Positions 22,557 through 34,575 of a stretch of 64,000 bases of DNA are shown in pieces. Under the pieces are notes generated by a model. That model was not told where the DNA came from, searched no databases, and saw nothing but the letters and a program-made list of their open reading frames with translations. Source of the DNA: Agrocybe praecox (Eukaryota; Basidiomycota; Agaricomycetes; Agaricales; Agrocybaceae); the NCBI GenBank assembly GCA_964017145.1, contig OZ024843.1:921001-985000 (forward strand). Reading direction: 5' to 3'. Each line of letters starts with the position of its first letter. The stretch's first letter is position 1. The position numbers and the translations under genes are program-made.

Positions 22557-25548
22557 TTACATAGTTGGAGGCGCTGCCTGGAATACGACCAAGCTTGCAT
22601 TGGCGTTAGTAGCCACCAGTGCCGCACCTACGTCTCCCAAAGTCTTTGGGACCGAACTACTTATTGTCGACCCCGATCCCTGAGCGGCAGTGGTCAACTT
22701 GAGAAGCTCTCCGCCCAATGATTCCACTGCAAGGCGACGAGACCTGCCCACGAGGACGATCAATGTCTTTGAGAAATCTTTCAGACTGTCTACCGCTTGT
22801 TCCTTCACCAAACCCGTCACACGTTGGAGTGGAGTTGGTGTCGATTCAGTGTGGAATGTTATTCGAGACAGCGCAGAAGCGAGACCAGGCGAAACGTTGC
22901 CTGTGGAACGAGCGTACAGGTCCCATATGACATTGTCAGCAGTGTCGGACGATAATCGAGTTTTTGTAGTATGTTGTCCATAGACGATGTCAGCCGCAGC
23001 AACAGTCTGGATGGATATGGTTATTATAATCCTGACCATGAAAATATGCATGAGAACTCACGTTATTGAGTGCAGAGGCAAGCGGTGACGTCGGGCCTAG
23101 TTTGGCGTCCTCTGAGTGCGATGCGTCTGTCTTCCTCATCCTTACAACAGTGGCACTGACATTGGGACGCTCACAGGGCTGGACAAGGAATGACAAAGCA
23201 AGCCTGTCATCAGGACCACCAAAGAACGGCAAAAAAAGATGCTGCCCGCCATTGCCAATGGGTGCATTGGCCGTGCCACGGTCAACGAATAGAGCAATGT
23301 CGCTGGGAGATCTAGCAAAAACATTACGGATAAACTCCGAGTAAACGAATGAGCTCGTTTGGTCTTGAGTAGTCGTCTTGTGGAAGATACCGTCGAATGG
23401 GTTGCGAGTGCCTGTTTGTTGTTGTCCTTGGTTTTCCTCTTCAAGAACGGAAGTCATTCCTCTCGCCCATGAAATAAATAGCATATGAGAGCCAGTTTCA
23501 GCGACATGATTTGCAATAGTCTCAGGGAATTCGTCGAAATTGACAACCGACAGTTTAGCAGAAACATGTATGCTGTTGAGTTGACCAAAGGTTTTGTACA
23601 CCGAGACAACGGGATCGTTAAATATTAGCGCATCTGCTTCTTGTGATCGAAGGACAGCGGACGTTCTGTTGGTAAGCTCCATAAGACGTAGAGCTTCGAT
23701 GGTAATTGGGGCGAATGGAGGTCCGGCATGGGTCAAGTCAAGTCCTGCTTCAACAGCCTTTTCAGATAGCGTGGATGGTGAGGATAATGATTGGTTGGAT
23801 GGTTGAAGAAGTTGAGTAAAGGTCATCGTGGCGGGAAGAGCTTCAATTTTATCCAGAAGAACAGCAAATCGCGTTTTCTTTCCATTATCAGGCCCTTCGG
23901 AATGGTAATTGTGTTGTCTTCTTTGCTAGCACTTTTGTCCGTACGATGGTGAACTCTGTGTTTACTAGGGTAGAAGAGCACAAGTGGCGTGGTCATGAAG
24001 GTGAGGACCAACGCATGTACGACGAACATGGAGAATGTTTTCGGGTCAAGCATATTTGCTTGCAACCCTATGTTCAAGACAATTAATTCGACAAGTCTAT
24101 ACACAAACTTTTTTAGCATATTTCGGATTGATGAAGTATGAGAGTGATATACCCTTTGCAACTCATTAAAGAACCAATTGCGCCAGCCTCTCGCCAGTTA
24201 AACCCACTACGGTATGCAGCTGCTCCACAGGCCATAAATTTGGAGGTGAAGGCAACCACGCAGATGAGGATGATGTAACCCCAGTCTTTACCCTCATTAA
24301 GCAGTCCAAGATTAGTATTCAGCCCTAATAACGTGAAGTACTGTAATATCAAGTCCCATGAGCCTGTGCAATCCATTACACGACAAATGACATACAATTG
24401 GAAGGAACAGGATAGAGACAAGATCTTCAATCTTCTCTACGATAGAGATTGAAAGTCCATTATCATGAGGTATGATAAGTCCAGCCAAGAAGCCACCTGT
24501 CAAGGAAGTGTTATATCCAGTGGATTGTTATATAACGCGCAAGGAGAACATACCGAAAATGGCATGAACACCAATGATGTCGATGAAGAATGCCGATGAG
24601 AACTACAAGTAACATAATTATCATCATGAACGGAGTGGGTGTTCCTTGCTCAAGACTGTCTGTCCTTCTAGCAAGCCATCTAAAGGCCCATCGCCCTGGG
24701 TATAGAATAGCAATCGTGTATCCCGCACACGCCAAAAGCACCCATAGTGCTGTCAGCCCTGAGGATGCATTGACGAGTGCAACTGTAAGAGCCAACAAGA
24801 TCCACCCGACGACATCGTTTCCAATTCCAGCTGAGAGAGTAACTAAGCCCACTTCTGTATCAAGCAGCTTGAGCTCCGTCAAAATTCGGCACAACACAGG
24901 GAAGGCGGTGATACCAACGGCCACTGCTACGAACAGCACGAAATGTCCAAAGTTGACGGATTTGTTGATAAATTCTTTATACACCCCAACGCCTAATGCT
25001 GCACCGAGTCCAAGGGGAAAGATAAGTCCCGCAATTGACACCGAAGCAGAGGCCAGTATGTTTCGCTTCAACAAACGTGTATCAATTTCCAGAGCGACCA
25101 GGAACAAAAAGAGGATAAGACCAATGCTGCTGGTTAGCGTTAGTAGAGGCATGCTGTCTTTTGGGAAGATGGTATCTTTGAAGTGGGGGACACGGCCCAT
25201 AACTGTTGGTCCAAGGAGAACGCCTCCGATGACTTCTGCTATAACACGGGGTTGGCGAATGCGCGACAGAATCAACGACAGGAGCTGTGTGAACGTTATG
25301 ATTATGGCTAAAGAACATTTCAGCAGGGTGGTCGATTGAACAGCTCCGCCTACTTACCAACTTGGATGATCCATAGTCGTATAGGATTCGATGAGTTGTA
25401 ATGGGTGGGATTATCTCCAGAAATGACGCCCCCCTGAAAACTATCTTTGAGCTTGCTGCTCAACACAAGAAAGTCCAAAAGTCTAACACACCTGTTCAGA
25501 GGCTGCCCTCGAGAAAAGAGATATAACCTGATGGGAGAATTCGCCCAT
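22557..25548 (-). CDS. KHA1: K+/H+ antiporter, CPA2 family (KHA1-like)
   Basis: Monovalent cation/proton antiporter of an internal membrane. Exons by eye: 25528-25548, 25358-25433, 24554-25307, 24396-24496, 24153-24340, 23945-24096, 23062-23894 and 22557-23006. The membrane half has [84 protein letters not shown] and [11 protein letters not shown] long soluble C-terminus follows, with a USP-like fold as in yeast Kha1. The 23895-23944 intron (GTACGG...AAG) is needed for frame. At about 24602 the frame shifts by one base inside the membrane domain (MLLV then [16 protein letters not shown]); no intron explains it. It is either a damaged allele or an assembly error. The first donor (GTTATA) is weak. 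Confidence 0.88.
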
Positions 25549-26365
25549 GGCACGATCAGACTGAGGAGGGTGGAATGGAGCAGTAGGCAAGTGCTTTCAT
25601 TCCTGGGTGTCTTATATGGGTCTAAGTGCAGGTACTGTTGCTGGGGCGCCCAGCGCAAGTCAGTGAAAACATATTATTAACCGATCACGATCACCTCAAA
25701 AGGTAGCCAAGAAATTCCTGGATGTCTTGGCCTCAAACCTAATTAGACGACCGGAGATGTCGAGGGGGGACTCGGGGAGACTGGAAATGGAAAGAGCTCA
25801 AGCATAGTCTGCTAAACATACGCAGGAAAAAAAATTAAACCCATTCAACAAGCAAAAAAGAACACAAAATATTGGAATCCTTCGCAATCAAACATTGTTC
25901 CTTTGTTGGAGAAGGAAAAGGTTAGAAGATCATCAAGGATTAGGGTTATGAGCGCTACTTTCGCTACTGATGCAGTTGTGCATGCAACGACAAGTTACGA
26001 CGCAAAAAATCGATGGTGTTAACCATATATAAAGACATACTTTCACTTCCAGTTTCTTGATGACCGCAACACAAAAGTTAAAAGGTACAAAAAGAGATGT
26101 TATTGAAAAGTTGGGAAAAAAAGAGCACGTGGTGATACAAGAAATCATGCTGAAAACGACAAGCTGATAGTCGTAAATTGGATCGGGGAGTGTTAGAAAC
26201 CAGGCGACGAATGCCGTGACAGTACAGTCGAAAAGAGGCGATGTCCCACCTGGCCAGTTTTGCGCAATATAGTAGATCCACAACGCATATTTGGAACGGC
26301 TTACTTCTGTCATATTGGGCCGTCGCCAGTGACTAGTGGGTGTAGCATGGCGAGGGGAAATACAA
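25549..26365. other. intergenic between KHA1 and BUD31
   Basis: No supported gene. A 151-codon minus-strand frame (25933-26388) overlaps the last BUD31 exon out of frame and is hydrophobic without family resemblance, so I treat it as BUD31 3' sequence. Confidence 0.4.
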
Positions 26366-26978
26366 TCACGAGTCTGAACTGCACCCACGGCAACCTAGAG
26401 AAATTTCGAGATTCAGAAGAAAGATCTAGCATGCCTAAGATAATATTCTCACCGCAATGAACGCATTCAACGACAGTTCCGGATCGGACTTGAGCTTTTG
26501 GCACTCTGCAAATACAAGTCGAACCTTGATAATTCATGTCCTACATTGAAGATGAGCACATCAACATTCCATATGGTTTCATGGGGTACATACCCTTGTC
26601 TGAATACAGCGTAGACAGCAAAGCTTCTCGTATCCGGTCTTCTTCCATTTAGCTAGGAGACTGCATACACGTCGGTGTTACCGATGAATAGGTTATGACA
26701 GGAAAGAGGACGTACTTTGCATCAGCATATCCCTCCTTCAACAGCCAGTCATATAGTTCTCTCGAAATTGCCTCTCTTTTGTAGTACAGGTCGTATACAT
26801 ATCGTGAGCGGGCATGGGAGATTCGCATAATAGGCCACAAAGATTCCGCTTTTCGCTTGCCCTCGTGCGACTCATTCTCCGCGTCCCTCATCTTTTTTGC
26901 GTAATCATCTAAAATCTCTTCAATATCTTCATATCCTTCCGGCGGAGCTTTCGTCCTAGTAGTCCTGATTTTAGGCAT
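26366..26978 (-). CDS. BUD31: pre-mRNA splicing factor BUD31 (G10 protein)
   Basis: Core spliceosome component of the NTC-related group. Four exons join in frame: 26716-26978, 26594-26660, 26453-26540 and 26366-26394, giving about 148 residues, the usual length. The whole family pattern is present: [76 protein letters not shown], and the C-terminal zinc-binding cysteines in [27 protein letters not shown]. It is divergent from the HVA22-like gene with about 330 bp between the two starts. Confidence 0.97.
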
Positions 26979-27311
26979 GGCGATGTTGAAGGCAGATGTA
27001 AAGATGGAAAACTACAGTGCCACCACTTCGGTAAAGCACACTAGCTTACCTAATCACCAGCTAACAACCTACAGGCCTCGGTGCGCTGAGCAGCACTCAT
27101 GAGACTCGACGAAGTCAACCACCACAGTCAAACCACAGTCCATTTCTAACCGGATATCGACACTGGAAACAACCCTGTACCGCGTGTATAACTGCGGGCA
27201 GGGCACACCAGACAGTATACATGCAAACCGTGGCGCGGTGACACCAAACTCGAGCACTATTCTTCCCAATTTGTTCTTTATATCTGTCTGTCAAGACAAT
27301 ATTTCGTCAAA

Positions 27312-29608
27312 ATGCCTCTCTTCGTTCCTATTCTACGACTTCTTATGCTCTTCTTGAATGTATATGACTCCTACAAAACATTGAAAGATCCACCTGCCTC
27401 TTCGCGTCATGGAGGACGCCCAAGCGTTAGAGCAATGTCTCAAAGAAAACGGGATATGAAGGGCTGTGTTGCCGTATGGCTAGTATGGGTACGTTTTTCA
27501 GGCTTTCGATCGACTCAGGTGCTCAATCCCTTTCAGGTTTCCTTGACTATGTATGAACGGACGATAGAGAGCATTATTTTCCTTTTTATTCCATTTTACG
27601 ATGAATTCAAATCACTGGCTCTTTTATTTCTCATTCTGACTCGTGCGAGGGTATGCTTCTCCTTTATAAATGCTTTTTCAATTGTTCACGAGTGCCATAG
27701 GGAGCGGAACCTATTTATCTACACCTAATCCGTCCACTTGTGAAGCCTTATACGCGAACGCTTGATGGAGCCCTCGAGTTGATGCTTATGATTGGAGATT
27801 TCATCTTTGCGCTGTCAACGTATCCCGTACGTATAGGTTTACAGTGGTACAGAAAGCATTTTGGAAACTGGGTGGAAGCCGGTGGTACCGAATCCGACAC
27901 TCAGTCCTCTTTTTCTTCGTCTAATGAGGTCAACACCTCAGAGGTCCCTACTTCTTTTATCGCGTCATCAGGTCATGCACTATCTTTAGAGCAGGCCAGA
28001 AAGTCATCCACACAGTCATTGCCAGCTTCTAAGGAAGGCAATACTCCAAGAACGGCCCCTAGCAGAAATTCTTCTGACGATGCTTCGCGCAAGAAGACGA
28101 CGGAACCTCCCGCCAACTTTGAACCAGATTTCTATGATTCAACACGAGCTCGCCAATCTGCCAGTGGCTTTTCTAGATCTCCCACGAGGAAATCTACCCG
28201 AGAGTCTGCTCATCGGCAAGATAGTGGAAACAGCATTTCCAAATCATCTCGTTCACGAAAAGAGCTAGGAAGATCTACATCAAATCACCAAATATGGCAT
28301 CCCCCGCATTCTTCATACGTGGATGACGATCTCGACGCGCAGAATATTGAGGATATCCAAACCAACGAAGTCGAGCTAGCTACGGTTCTGACTCGTGAGC
28401 AGCAACAATTCGAAGAATGGCGGCAATACCCTGCATTCCCATCTGCATATCCACCTACTCCGCTCGTAACAACCTCGCGATTAGATGCATCGTCGAATCA
28501 TGTGTCGCCATCTCTTTACCCTCCCATTGATGAAGAACAAGAACAGACCAATAATACCCAGCAGGATTTTGTCAGGTCGCTCCTGCCGCCGCGTGAACCA
28601 CTTGATCCCAATCACGCACGCGACACGAGCGACGAACATTACACCTTTGGGATTGTTTTATCCTCCTCGCCCAGCGAGATAGAGGATGCGGACGACAACA
28701 TGTCCACTTCAGACGATAACGAATACGAAGATGAAGATGACTTCAATATGACACTTCGTACTCCTCTTCAACCTTTGGGTTCCTTGAGATCACAAACAAG
28801 AGCTCAACGTCTCTTACTCATTAATACCGCCTTGTCTGCTGGTTCCTCTGCGAGTATCCCAAGCAGATCATCAGCACTAACGACCGCTGCTGATGAGAAG
28901 TCGGCAGCTCCGATCGGCACATCCTCAGACTCCTCCCTTTCTCCGTCTAAGCCAAACACTAGTACACCCTCTGTCCTGGGTAAGAAGCGTGCCCTTCCAC
29001 GAACGGCGAAGACCCAGGTTGTTAGAAATCGAGTACGGCACATTGAAGGAATTGATAGCATTGAAACATCTTCACGGGAAGCATCTGAGTCTGAGTCAAT
29101 TAACGACTCTGTACATATGTTGCAAACAACGCTGAAACCCCAAGGCCATCAGCCATCCACTTCGCCAAATATACACGTAATTTCCAACGAAGGCGCTGTA
29201 GAGTCTTCTGGTGACAGTATCAGTGCGGTTGATGAACAAGAGGAAATTCCCCCAGAGGAGAAACGACGCAAGATTGTTCGCTCTATCCCAACGAGAGTGG
29301 CGAAAACAACTCATAGCGCTCGACCCCGCATTCCTCGTCACGTTTCCCCACCTGCGAAAGCACCCATACGCAAGGCTACAATCACCGGTAGCAGGACATC
29401 TGGATCAGCCCGAGCCCACACCATCAACCAAAGTCATGACCTAGTTCATCTTTCCTCTGGCATAAGTAGTCTAAGGACCAAAGGAGCCGTTACATCTGCG
29501 TCCAAAACAACCGGTAACTCCTCATCTGTCCTTACTTCTGATAACGCCGGAGAGAACACTGTAGTCCGCAAACCTATGAAACGAACTGCCGCCATGAAGA
29601 AAACGTAA
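27312..29608 (+). CDS. HVA22/TB2-DP1 (REEP-like) ER-shaping protein with long tail
   Basis: Reticulon-like ER membrane-curvature protein family. Exons 27312-27488, 27537-27650 and 27701-29608 join in frame, about 732 residues. The TB2/DP1/HVA22 domain is in the first ~140: RDMKGCVAVWLVW, YERTIESIIFLFIPFYDEFK, LALLFLILTRARGAEPIYL, HLIRPLVKPYTRTLDG, with hairpin-type hydrophobic segments. The remaining ~590 residues are Ser/Thr-rich and disordered with an acidic run (DDNEYEDEDDFN) and basic patches (KKRALPRTAK). The tail makes the protein about four times the size of a typical Yop1/REEP. A 1.4 kb piece of the tail (28017-29407) is copied at 33163-34575. Confidence 0.9.
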
Positions 29609-31713
29609 CACATATCCATCGCCCCATTATAGAGGGACATAGAGCCTTTGCGCAGGCCGGCGTCCTCTTTGCACATCTGTACATTTACTTGTCAGGGTTA
29701 TTTTATTTTGTCTCATATTACATATAGTTCCTTTTTGTTGACAATTCTGCGTTAAATGTTTAAACGTTTAAACGTTTACCAGTAGCTTCTACCAGTATTC
29801 CGAATTTCCGCTTTCTCAGGCAGTGTATTCTAAATACGGTTTGTCCTAAGTTCCATTTTCTTTTCTTTTCTTTTGGGACCCAGTCATATCCATCATCCAT
29901 CATGACGTGGTAAGATTGTGTAAGCAATCATTTTGAAATGCTGTGGTGATCATCATGTACATGACAGCCCAAGTATGTCGAATGACTTGATATCTCATGC
30001 ATCATGTGTCATTAGCTATGATGTATGCTAACAACACTTGATCTCCCCCCCACTTTTGAGCAGAAATAGATTATGACATAAATGGTCAGATTGATGTCGT
30101 TGTATTGCAAAACGAGAAGTATACCGTTCAGCATCATCCCCACCGTACCAACAACTACCCCCCGTAAGTAATACTACTGGGTTTCACCTCGACAGAAGTG
30201 CCTCATTGGGATGGAAAAAAAACATATTCTTTAACTTGGTTAATTTGCATATATGGCACGTCCGATTATGGGGATATTGGTTATTTTTTGGGTCGATTCA
30301 AAGTTCGACAGGGACCGATATGAGGATGGCCGCTTATGGACGCTACACTCTCGCCGCATTCTTTTCGGAAGCTATAGGCGAGTATAAGCGCCCGGTCCTA
30401 ACCAAGATCAAGATCAATCTTAAATGAACAATCAACAATGACGGTTGATTTCAGGGTCAGCGATGAAATTGGGTGCCGTCATGCATGACTAGTGACTGAT
30501 CACGATTGCAGCCTGCCTCACACATGCAACGTGCATCATATATAGAAGGTTCTTTTGAGTCTAAGTCTTATTTTATCTTCTTATCTTTTGAGCTCCGAAG
30601 TGAACTGTGGGCAATTCATGAGTATGTAGGTAAAGGTTGTAATGAATCGGCTGACCCGTCCTGCAATCATTTAGACTGTTAAGACAACGTTCTCGATTAA
30701 CAAGAGGCCATAAGCTGGATTCTATGCTCAATCTTGAAAATTTCGGTTGTATTTTCCGACCGATGGAAATTATATTCAGTTCACATCACTATCACCTGAA
30801 ACCAAGATCATCACAGGATAGTCGACCTATATTGATCAACTAACTTGGATATATCATCTAATTGGGCTGTCGCGAGGTTCACAACGCTGTCGGCCATAAG
30901 TCTACGCGTTAATGACCCTCCACTGTGTACACGATCGAGAAACCCTTGGAAAAGTCGAGAAAAGGACGTCACTTGAACGGAGACTCTGAAGAAATTCCCT
31001 TAATCCCTCCCTATGGTGTCAAGGAGAGACAGACTATGTATAAAAATACACATCAATCCCACTTTCTGTGGGCGCTTGCGCACTGTCAGTTTCATGATAT
31101 GCTATTGATAGGTGGTCTCTAATCTAACTAATTCTTTTTTGGAAAATGCAACACATGTTCACTATTACAGAAACAAAGATTCGGAAGTTGCCGGCGCGCA
31201 GCCAACCTGCGTGGCACTCGTAAATACTATACCATGTAGTTTGTGGGCCCTTGAACGATGCCACGGAGTTTTAACTTTTAAGAGCCTGGGTCGCATTTAC
31301 TTTTGTCACACATCGCAGATTTGTCCAGCGGCTTCCATTTTTACGTAATGTGCCCTTCTCTCTTTCTCTTTTACAACAGCAACTCGATCATGCCATCGGT
31401 ACGTTACAGGCTTCCCAGGTCCGATAAAGTTACTTTAAGTTGATTCACTTCATGCTATAGCTTTATATACCTTTTTCTAGTTCCGAGAACCCCAGGTCGA
31501 TAACATTGTCAACGCGATATTGTCAAATGTTTCCTCGCCTCGTTTTTTGATTCGTTAATTTATATCTCAGGTTAGTAAAATGAAAACTCAACAATCCTGG
31601 TATAAATCAAACTTTCAGGCCAACTTCTCCTCTCATAACGCACCAACTATCTTTTCGTACTTACTACTACACGCTCGTCCATATCTACCGTCTTATAAAA
31701 GCCTAAAGCTATA
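29609..31713. other. long spacer holding the left part of duplicated module B
   Basis: No gene seen. Left part: a short palindromic run GTTTAAACGTTTAAACGTTT near 29757. From about 30290 the sequence resembles 35475 onward (for example GATATGAGGATGGCCGCTTATGGACG here against GATATGATGATGGCGGCTTATGGACA there) and continues with interruptions up to the orphan-gene copy at 31714. Open frames at 30206-30427 and 30925-31348 are not conserved between the two modules. Confidence 0.5.
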
Positions 31714-32708
31714 ATGGAAAATGGAAAAATTAGAGATACTCCAAAGCCCCGACTGCCGAACAAGCTCAAGCATATAGACAAACAAGTATGTGTATTTTCG
31801 TATGCTTTTTCTCGATGGTGCTCAGAGTCATACTCGAATTTAAACAGCGCTTCGTGAACGATTTCTCAAGGTTGTGTGCACCTTTGACTTTCTCCATTAA
31901 TCATTCTAATAATTTCTATGTTCCTAGAGTTAAGTCTTCGCCAGCGCCTAACAATGACGTCGACACGGAATACACTACCGTGGATAATGCCGCTCCCAAC
32001 CCCCATCCAATGCATACAGCTTCTGGACTACAGCAAAATCCAGGCCTTCAAAGACCACTGTACACTTCTGGTAGACTTCCTGAACAATTTTTGGCATCGA
32101 ACGACCATGGGGTGTGGTATCATCGTGAATACCGTTCGACGCCTCAACAGGACATCTTGACATTCTCTGCATCGTCGCAGGAACAATTCTCAGAAGCAGG
32201 TCCATCTCGTCCAGTTGCCTACCCCGTCTGCTCTGTTCCAATGGAATACCAGCCTTCCTTCGGTTCCAACGCAATCGATTTCGAAACGCGTCCCGATGAG
32301 ATGGAGAGCCATAATCCCGAGGTGAACCACACTCAGGCTGGCTTGGCGTATCACGGCGACTTTTTACAGAACCAACATGCTGATCGCGAGGGGTACCCCA
32401 CTGGCTTCGCGTATTATGGCGGCTCATTACCGAACCAGCGTGTCGATCAGTTTCAGACCGAGACAGCACAAGGATATGGACATGCACACAGCCAGTATGC
32501 GCCCGAGGATCTTTTGACACGGCCAGAAAACTTTAGCCTTAATATATCGCATGTCACCAATGGGCAGGGTCCTTTTGATCCCTCAGGCTATCCGTACCTG
32601 GTGCAGCGACAAAGGAGCGCCCAAGGCTACTACTATGCTCAGGAAACCGACTCCGATAATCAAGGTTTCTCCAATATTTATTATCCCACGATCTATGGCT
32701 CAAAGTAA
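31714..32708 (+). CDS. C-terminal-only copy of the 6.2 kb orphan gene, open frame
   Basis: Two exons, 31714-31785 and 31848-32708, join in frame: MENGKIRDTPKPRLPNKLK then RFVNDFSRLCAPLTFSINH to NIYYPTIYGSK, about 310 residues. It corresponds to only the last two exons of the gene at 6240-8859. The upstream domains are gone and a new in-frame ATG starts the product. It is Gln/Tyr/Ser/Pro-rich and disordered-looking, with a short internal repeat (GLAYHGDFLQNQHAD then GFAYYGGSLPNQRVD). The frame being intact over 287 codons, while its neighbour at 37753 is broken, suggests it may still be used. Function unknown. Confidence 0.5.
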
Positions 32709-33049
32709 TAGTCTACTGTGGTGAGTATTCTAAATTTGAAATCATCATACAGGTTGAAATATACCTTCGCAATTCAGGAACTCGTTCGAAATATTTATAC
32801 GTTGCTGTCAGTTGGGGTTAAATTTTTATTTATGATTTGGAATTTTTGATGGCTGGCCGTCGAATCATTGCATTGTTATTCAATAAAGCAATTTGTACCC
32901 TACTACTTAGCTACTAGTCTATGTTTCTTCATATCTATATTTAGTACATTCTCTATTAATTACGAATTGGTAATTCATAGTTATTTATAAATGATTGAAG
33001 GCTATGCTTATGTAACACATACAAACCCTCGGCGGTACGCGACCGTTGC

Positions 33050-33168
33050 GACGCTGGGCCTGCTCTGGAGTCTGGCTCATCGTGCAATAGTAACCTTCTT
33101 TTATCGCTGAACTCGTCCCTTTATTTTACAATGCCGGGTCCTTGGGAGGCTCTTATTCCACTCATTGC
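33050..33168 (+). pseudogene. stray promoter and first exon of NDUFA1
   Basis: The stretch GTGCAATAGTAACCTTCTTT...CGTCCCTTT...AATGCCG(G)GTCCTTGGGA matches the NDUFA1 promoter and first exon at about 38995-39086. The start codon at 33131 gives MPGPWEALIPL, then reads into the HVA22 tail fragment and stops after IASF. The sequence TCATTGC (33162-33168) occurs at the junction and also at the matching point in the HVA22 gene (28017-28023). Confidence 0.75.
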
Positions 33169-34575
33169 TAGCTTCTAAGGAAGGAAATACTTCAAGGACG
33201 CCCCCTAGCAGAAAATTTTCTGGCAATGCTTCTTCTGCCCGCCAAGATGCTTCGCGGAAGAAGACGGCTGAACCTCCCACCAGCTTTGAGCCAGACTTCT
33301 ATGATTCAACGCGAGCTCGCCAATCTGCAAGTGGTTTTTTTTTTTGATCTCTCACGAGGAAATCTACCCGAGGGTCTTCTCATTGGCAAGATAGTGGAAA
33401 CAGCATTTCCAAATCATCTCGTTCACGAAAAGAGCTAGGAGGATCTACATCAAATCACCAAATATGGCATCCCCCACATTCTTCATACGTGGATGACGAT
33501 CTCGACGCGCAGAATATTGAGGATATCCGAACCAACGAGGTCCAGCAAGCTACGGTTCTGGCTCGTGAGCAGCAACAATTCGAAGAATGGCGGCAATACC
33601 CTGCATTCCCATCTGCATATCCACCTACTCCGCTCGTAACAACCTCGCGATTAGCTGCGTCGTCGAATCATGTGTCGCTATCTCTTTACCCTCCCATTGG
33701 TGATGAACAAGAACAGACCAATAATACCCAGCAGGATTTTGTCAAGTCGCTCCTGCCGCCGCGTGAACCACTTGATCCCAATCATGCACGCGACACGAGC
33801 GACGAACATTACACCTTTGGGATTGTTTTATCTTCCTCGCCCAGCGAGATAGAGGATGCGGACGACAACATGTCCACTTCAGACGATAACGAATACGAAG
33901 ATGAAGATGACTCCAATATGACACTTCGTACTCCTCTTCAACCTTTGGGTTCATTGAGATCACAAACAAGAGCTCAACGTCTCTTACCCATCAATACAGC
34001 CTTGTTGGCTGGCTCCTATGTGAATATCCCAAGCAGATCATCAGCACTAGCTGATGAGAAGTCGGCGGCTGCGATCGGCACATCCTCAGGCTCCTCCCTT
34101 TCTCCGTTCAAGCCAAACACTAGTACACCCTCTGTCCTGGGTAAGAAGCGTGCCCTTCCACGAACGGCGAAGACCCAGGTTATTAAATAGAAATCGAGTA
34201 CGGCAGATCGAAGGAATTGATAGCATTGAAACATCTTCACGGGAAGCATCTGAGTCTGAGTCAATTAACGACTCTACACATATGTTGCAAACAACGCTGA
34301 AACCCCAAGGCCATCAGCCATCCACTTCGCCAAATATACACGTAATTTCCAACGAAGGCTCTGTAGAGTCTTCTGGTGACAGTATCAGTGCGGTTGATGA
34401 ACAAGAGGAAATCCTCCCAGAGGAGAAACGACGCAAGATTGTCCGCTCTATCCCAACAAGAGTGGCGAAACCAACTCATGATGCTCGACCCCGCAGTCCT
34501 CGTCACGTTTCCCCACCTGCGAAAGCACCCATTACGCAAGGCTACAACCACCGGTAATAGGACATCTGGATCAGA
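33163..34575 (+). pseudogene. truncated, frameshifted copy of the HVA22-like tail
   Basis: Matches 28017-29407 almost base for base by eye. Lesions: a T-run expansion near 33339-33350 (12 or so T in place of CTTTTCTAGAT), an insertion making AAATAG near 34185, and a one-base insertion near 34532 (CCCATTACGC for CCCATACGC). It lacks the membrane domain and the last ~200 bp of the parent. The similarity stops at GGATCTGGATCAG-type sequence at 34574. It cannot encode an ER-shaping protein. Confidence 0.85.

Noticed and set aside
24590..25339. 249-codon plus-strand frame over KHA1
   Set aside because: Antisense shadow of the transporter exon; the minus-strand translation is a clear conserved antiporter.
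25933..26388. 151-codon minus-strand open frame downstream of BUD31
   Set aside because: It overlaps the last BUD31 exon in another frame, is hydrophobic without pattern, and has no splice or family support; best read as BUD31 3' sequence.
30206..31348. several short plus-strand frames upstream of the 31.7 kb copy
   Set aside because: Not conserved in the duplicate module at 35.5-37.7 kb, so unlikely to be coding.
31975..32520. 181-codon minus-strand frame inside the orphan-gene copy
   Set aside because: It mirrors the plus-strand coding frame of the orphan family and is present antisense in the sister copy too (38020-38496), so it is a shadow of that conserved frame.
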